NCBI GenBank assembly: GCA_903871865.1 | Contig: CAIQIL010000547.1 | Location: forward strand, 1 to 8,979 | Source: an uncultured Burkholderiales bacterium | GTDB taxonomy: Bacteria > Pseudomonadota > Gammaproteobacteria > Burkholderiales > Burkholderiaceae_C | DNA: 8,979 nucleotides | Direction: 5' to 3' | In this document: positions 7,301-8,979 of the stretch, piece after piece | Layout: each line of letters opens with the position of its first letter | Position numbering within the stretch: position 1 is the stretch's first letter | Notes under the pieces: model-generated | The model's input: only the letters and a program-made list of their open reading frames with translations | Database searches by the model: none | What the model was told of the DNA's origin: nothing | Made by a program: the position numbers and the translations under genes

Positions 7301-7538
7301 TCAGGCGCGGGTGGCGGTTGCCACTCAGCGTGACGCGGTCGTTGTCGTCGATGGCACCGAGCAAACGGGAACGGGGGGAACGGGCTTGCGACGCACTGGC
7401 GTCCGAGGGGCCGTTGACACCAGCACCAGCATCAGTGCCAGCGGCCCAGGCCACACCACACAGCGTCGCTGCACCGGCAACGACAACACCAGCCAACAGC
7501 GAAGCAGGCCAGCCTGCTCGGGGCGCGAAAGACTTCAT
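4386..7538 (-). CDS. Secreted S53-family serine-carboxyl protease (sedolisin/kumamolisin) with Ig-like repeats and IPTL-CTERM-type tail
   Basis: This 1050-residue exported endoprotease belongs to the S53 family, whose members are typically active at acid pH. Domains in order: signal peptide (1-33, cut near AWA); pro-kumamolisin activation domain (about 88-228, with SPFYGQWLTPAEYERQFG); catalytic domain (about 245-640); four Ig-like repeats (642-1015); sorting tail (1024-1050). The catalytic residues are visible: E318 and D322 in GESDLDLQW, oxyanion D404 in SSGDSG, and nucleophile S547 in GGTSAAAP. C372, C410, C428 and C435 could form disulfides. One oddity is FHAV at 590-593, where S53 proteases usually have a calcium-binding Asp (FHDI-like); TGLGSVDG (621-628) keeps the second acidic site. 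The ATG has no Shine-Dalgarno and sits behind a hairpin. The secreted partner gene follows after 79 nt. Confidence 0.94.
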   Translation of the reverse strand: MKSFAPRAGWPASLLAGVVVAGAATLCGVAWAAGTDAGAGVNGPSDASASQARSPRSRLLGAIDDNDRVTLSGNRHPRLNRAEDRGRADDAMVVRRMILTLSPDAEQQRALEAFMASRRDPTSPFYGQWLTPAEYERQFGVSDADLAKVTQWLQSQGFTVDEVPQGRRSIVFSGAVQHIRKAFRTDMRQFRVDGKDHIANAADPSIPDALSAVVSGVVSLHDFRSRPMHANVRPAPNFTDSSGGHAMAAADFATIYNTKALVAQGIDGTGVSIAVLGRTNVVVGDMTTFRSAMGLPANPPQIILNGVDPGRQTGDEGESDLDLQWAGAVAPGATIKFVTSASTASTDGIDLSAQYAVSNNVADIVTLSYGLCEADLGTSATNFYNGLWQQAAAQGMSVFVSSGDSGAADCDASDAATATRGRAVNGLCTSPSATCVGGTQFDDTANPSQYWSATNAANLGSALSYIPEKVWNESGSVSGGSALWSSGGGASTVFTQPSWQTGVGVPNNGRRNVPDVSLAAASHDGYLVYSSDNTTSTRTRYVFGGTSAAAPSFAGLMALVNHKAGARQGNANPRFYQLAALQANGGPGYFHAVQGGNNSVPGVTGFTATPGAVTPTYNQATGLGSVDGSVLVNQWAATLAASTTSLAANPAAGAYHQSVTFTATVAGGGTAAPTGTVQFKDGSANLGSAVTVSGGVASLTTAALAPGNHSISAVYSGDGSNAASASTSLSYDVAQVASTVSVSSSVSSTLPGQGVTFTASLTGKSVSGSLQFKDGNTVLATVPLVSCPTTFSTSALGVGVHQITVVYSGDVNNAPSTSAALTHTVAAPPAVTTSALSASASSVVAGQVLSLNVTVLGDGINLPTGTVQFMDGGVAFGSPVALSGGVASLSTNALTVGNHSLTAVYSGDAANAASTSAAIAVTVAQANTTVALAGQGSSTQGQGVSFTATIDGLSPTGVVTFMDGTATLGVVSVSAGKATFTTAALSAGTHSITAVYSGDTNNRSSVSATFAHTVTAASTASDGDVPTLPEWAFLLTALLLLAGVARRGRA
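4389..4469 (-). other. IPTL-CTERM-type protein-sorting signal of the S53 protease
   Basis: Residues 1024-1050 read as a short acidic lead, the motif VPTLPEW (1025-1031), a hydrophobic helix (1032-1045) and a basic RRGR tail. This motif-helix-Arg layout is that of IPTL-CTERM signals, which are processed by exosortase H-type enzymes in betaproteobacteria. The first residue is Val instead of Ile. No exosortase gene lies in the window. Confidence 0.85.
4494..5615 (-). repeat. Four tandem Ig-like (Big_3-type) repeats within the S53 protease
   Basis: Four units of about 88-95 residues lie head to tail: 642-735 (5334-5615), 737-826 (5061-5330), 830-924 (4767-5051) and 928-1015 (4494-4757). Each carries a G-x-V-x-F-K/M-DG turn and ends in the block VYSGD followed by an Asn and a Ser/Ala-rich strand. 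Such modules usually act as stalks or bind carbohydrate. Repeat 2 is the most divergent: it has VSCPTTFSTSAL where repeats 1 and 3 have SGGVASL, and so introduces the lone Cys787. Confidence 0.88.
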
Positions 7539-7546
7539 GGATCACA

Positions 7547-7567
7547 TACCGGTTGAGGATCCCGGTA
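7547..7567 (-). promoter_or_regulatory. Hairpin in the 5' leader of the S53 protease
   Basis: TACCGG (7547-7552) and CCGGTA (7562-7567) form a perfect 6-bp stem with a 9-nt loop. It spans about 9 to 29 nt upstream of the ATG, where a ribosome binding site would be. No purine-rich Shine-Dalgarno is visible there. The stem could limit translation or could be a DNA site. Confidence 0.35.
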
Positions 7568-7702
7568 CGCGCACGCCCCCTTGGCATTGCGCTTGACCAC
7601 CAGGCACGACGGGCGCAGCGGTGTGCGTCCGTCAATGCACAGTTTTTAACAAAGGGTCATGAATGGGACATGACATGGCATGGTCCGTCCCTCGTGTCCA
7701 TC

Positions 7703-7727
7703 GCCCTGTGCCCCACTGGCACCAGGC
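7703..7727 (-). other. Stem-loop immediately downstream of the SRPBCC stop codon
   Basis: The two 10-base arms (7703-7712 and 7718-7727) pair with one mismatch and one G-T wobble around a 5-nt loop. The stem begins at the base next to the stop codon. No T-tract follows on the minus strand, so it is at best a non-canonical terminator or an mRNA 3'-end stabiliser. It divides the VOC/SRPBCC cluster from the protease leader. Confidence 0.4.
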
Positions 7728-8174
7728 TCAGCCCTGGATCTCCGGCTCGACCAGCAAGGTCAGCAGTTGCAAAGACTCTTGCCAACCCAGCTGACACGCC
7801 TCGGCCGGGATGACGCTCGGGATGCCTTCCTGCACGATGTCCAGCGCCACCCCGCACGAGACGGGCGTGAGCGTGACCGTGGTCTGCATGGTGCCCGGCA
7901 GGTTCGGATCCTCGAACACCGCCGTGTAGCGCAGCTTCTGCCCTGGGATGAGTTCCAGGTACTCGCCGCCAAAGGCGTGGCTGTGCCCCGTGGTGAGGTT
8001 GGTGAACGACATGCGGTACTTGCCGCCCACCTGGGGCTCCAGCAGGTGCACCTTGGCGGTGAAGCCGTGTGGCGGCAACCACTTGGCCCAGGCGTCGGCA
8101 TCGACGAAGGCGCGGAAAACGCGCTCGGGCGTGGCCCGCAGGACCCGGTGGAAATGGACAGCGTGTGTGGACAT
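7728..8174 (-). CDS. SRPBCC-family protein (AHSA1/YndB-like START fold)
   Basis: This 148-residue cytosolic protein matches the Aha1-C-like branch of the SRPBCC superfamily. These proteins form a deep hydrophobic pocket and bind lipids or other small hydrophobic ligands; the exact role is unknown for most members. Features seen: the N-terminal strand and helix ATPERVFRAFVDADAWAKWLPP (residues 14-35, including the common AF..A..W..W pattern), GGKYRMSF (50-57), GGEYLELIPGQKLRYTAVF (69-87), and the C-terminal helix GWQESLQLLTLLVE (130-143), which normally closes the pocket. The length is normal. The ATG at 8172-8174 is preceded by AGGAG six bases upstream. It is the last gene of a tight minus-strand cluster, 72 nt after the small basic gene. 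Confidence 0.88.
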   Translation of the reverse strand: MSTHAVHFHRVLRATPERVFRAFVDADAWAKWLPPHGFTAKVHLLEPQVGGKYRMSFTNLTTGHSHAFGGEYLELIPGQKLRYTAVFEDPNLPGTMQTTVTLTPVSCGVALDIVQEGIPSVIPAEACQLGWQESLQLLTLLVEPEIQG

Positions 8175-8246
8175 GGTCAGCTCCTGGTGGGGGGATCAAC
8201 GCCACGCATCACCGCTGCGCATCGCAGACCTGGGTGGCCCGGGCCA

Positions 8247-8399
8247 TCACTTGTTCTTCAGCTTGCCCTTGGGCTGGACCGCCGTCATCGGGGCGACGGG
8301 GCGGTCGGAGGGGGATGAGTTCGATGTGTCTTTGGAGGAGCCGCTGTCCTTCTTGGGCTTCTTCGACATCTTGTTGCTGCGCTGTTCGCCTTTGGGCAT
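8247..8399 (-). CDS. Small basic protein of 50 residues, function unknown
   Basis: The gene starts at ATG 8397-8399, with a strong AAAGGAG ribosome binding site 5 bases upstream, and ends at TGA 8247-8249. The product opens MPKGEQRSNKMSKKPKKDSG, continues with a Ser/Asp/Thr-rich middle and closes with QPKGKLKNK. It has about a dozen lysines, no cysteine and almost no hydrophobic residues, so it is probably disordered and may bind nucleic acid or an acidic partner. No signal peptide or membrane helix is present. It lies between the VOC and SRPBCC genes with short gaps of 43 and 72 nt, which suggests one transcript. I recall short Lys-rich proteins of this style in related bacteria but cannot name the family. 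A 71-codon frame overlaps it (8209-8424), but it has a worse start and less sensible composition. Confidence 0.72.
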   Translation of the reverse strand: MPKGEQRSNKMSKKPKKDSGSSKDTSNSSPSDRPVAPMTAVQPKGKLKNK

Positions 8400-8442
8400 G
8401 GGGTCTCCTTTGAATGGGGCCCAATGTAGCGCGATTCGCGGC

Positions 8443-8874
8443 TCAGCCTGCGCGCCCGTCCTGCGGCGGCAGGTGGCACACGGCTTCGATGTTGTTGCCT
8501 TCCGGGTCGATCACGAAGGCGCCGTAGTAATGGGCGTGGTACTCAGGCCTCAGCCCCGGGGCGCCGTTGTCCTTGCCGCCAGCGGCCAGGGCGGCCGCGT
8601 GGAAAGCGTCCACCTGCGCGCGGCTTTGCGCACGCCACGCGAGGTGACAACCCGAGGTGGCTGCCGGGCCGCCGTGAGGCGACGGGCCATCGATGAACCA
8701 CACATCGGCCTTCTTGCCGTCGGGCTCGGCCGGGTCGGGGTAGGCGAAGCCCAGGATGTTGCCGCCGAAGTTGCCTTCGAAGCTCAGGCTGTAGCCCAGT
8801 GGCGCCAGCGCTGCGCTGTAAAACGCCTTGGCACGGCCGATGTCGGTCACGCGGAAAGTCATGTGGTCCAGCAC
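8443..8874 (-). CDS. VOC-family protein (glyoxalase / bleomycin-resistance / dioxygenase fold)
   Basis: This is a 143-residue protein of two beta-alpha-beta-beta-beta units. Family members isomerise, cleave or bind small molecules with a divalent metal; the substrate here is unknown. Likely metal ligands are H4 (in LDHMTFRVTDI), H77 (GCHLAW) and E130 (GNNIEAV). The subgroup markers AFYSAALAPLGY (17-28), LAAGGKDNGAPGLRP (96-110) and YYGAFVIDPEGNNIEAVCH (116-134) match the common proteobacterial VOC subgroup related to lactoylglutathione lyase. I chose GTG 8874 because AGGAGG lies 8 bases upstream; the next ATG (8862) would remove H4's strand. It is the first gene of the cluster with the small basic protein and the SRPBCC gene. 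Four heptamer repeats precede its ribosome binding site. Confidence 0.9.
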   Translation of the reverse strand: MLDHMTFRVTDIGRAKAFYSAALAPLGYSLSFEGNFGGNILGFAYPDPAEPDGKKADVWFIDGPSPHGGPAATSGCHLAWRAQSRAQVDAFHAAALAAGGKDNGAPGLRPEYHAHYYGAFVIDPEGNNIEAVCHLPPQDGRAG

Positions 8875-8891
8875 GGTGATGTCCTCCTGAT

Positions 8892-8919
8892 GCTTGTCGC
8901 TTGTGGTTTGTCGTTTGTC
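8892..8919. repeat. Four tandem heptamer repeats upstream of the VOC gene
   Basis: Four adjacent 7-mers fill this stretch: gcttgtc, gcttgtg, gtttgtc, gtttgtc. Each differs from its neighbours at no more than two positions. The tract lies between the stop codon of the upstream gene (8923) and the AGGAGG site of the VOC gene (8883-8888). Its 7-bp unit makes it a candidate for copy-number variation. Confidence 0.6.
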
Positions 8920-8922
8920 AGT

Positions 8923-8979
8923 TCACTTGCCGTTGGCGGATGGCACGACGCCGGCCTGGGCTTGCGCGCCGCTGGCATC
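8923..8979 (-). CDS. C-terminal end of an unidentified protein (partial at the right edge)
   Basis: Only the last 18 codons and the TGA (8923-8925) are in the window. They read DASGAQAQAGVVPSANGK, an Ala/Gly/Gln-rich tail with no recognisable domain. Most third positions are G or C, in keeping with real coding DNA here. The stop lies 34 bases before the VOC ribosome binding site, so the gene may be the first member of the same operon. The function cannot be told from this fragment. Confidence 0.45.
   Translation of the reverse strand, partial: DASGAQAQAGVVPSANGK

Noticed and set aside
5571..7556. 661-codon open frame on the plus strand
   Set aside because: It is antisense to the S53 protease, is rich in Arg, Gly, Ala and His with no recognisable domain, and is explained by the lack of stops in GC-rich antisense DNA. 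The protease frame has clear catalytic motifs.
8235..8246. 12-bp perfect palindrome TGGCCCGGGCCA next to the small gene's stop
   Set aside because: It is made almost entirely of G and C, is likely by chance in this composition, leaves no loop and has no T-tract. A nearby 5-bp stem (8215-8227) is likewise too weak to call.
8209..8424. 71-codon minus-strand frame overlapping the 50-residue gene
   Set aside because: Its start lies upstream of the AAAGGAG site, which instead fits the 50-residue frame, and its composition is that of an out-of-frame reading.

Overview
The window is GC-rich DNA with strong G/C preference at third codon positions. A sulfate-binding protein, an MFE-2-like dehydrogenase and a secreted protease with an IPTL-CTERM-type tail together point to a betaproteobacterium, most likely order Burkholderiales. 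This placement is inferred from gene families. There is no rRNA or other marker gene. I see no tRNA, CRISPR array, insertion sequence or phage gene. The genes fill most of the window and no gene-free stretch exceeds 300 bases.

Left part (1-2866). A sulfate ABC transporter periplasmic binding protein (minus strand) runs off the left edge. A short spacer with an operator-like palindrome and a hairpin separates it from an SDR dehydrogenase of the MFE-2 / 17-beta-HSD4 type (minus). The SDR is divergent from a predicted metal-dependent hydrolase of the COG3687/PF10118 type (plus). Their shared 245-bp promoter region holds a perfect 16-bp palindrome and further copies of the same TTGACG half-site. 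The hydrolase ends at a strong intrinsic terminator.

Middle (2867-7727). A MarR-type regulator (plus) converges, with only 4 nt between stop codons, on a two-gene secreted module (minus). The upstream gene of that module encodes a 1050-residue S53 (sedolisin/kumamolisin) protease. It has a signal peptide, propeptide, catalytic domain, four Ig-like repeats and a VPTLPEW sorting tail. The second gene encodes a secreted beta-rich protein with a cysteine module and no anchor. The likely logic is a protease exported by Sec, matured by propeptide cleavage and processed by an exosortase encoded elsewhere, made together with a small secreted partner.

Right part (7728-8979). A compact minus-strand cluster contains a VOC-fold protein, a previously easy-to-miss 50-residue basic protein and an SRPBCC/AHSA1-like protein. 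The tail of another minus-strand gene lies upstream at the window edge. Four heptamer repeats sit just before the VOC gene's ribosome binding site.

I do not see a clear undescribed defence or mobile system. The observations most worth following are the palindrome cluster between the SDR and the hydrolase, the anchor-less secreted partner of the S53 protease, the altered predicted calcium site in that protease, and the 50-residue basic protein.
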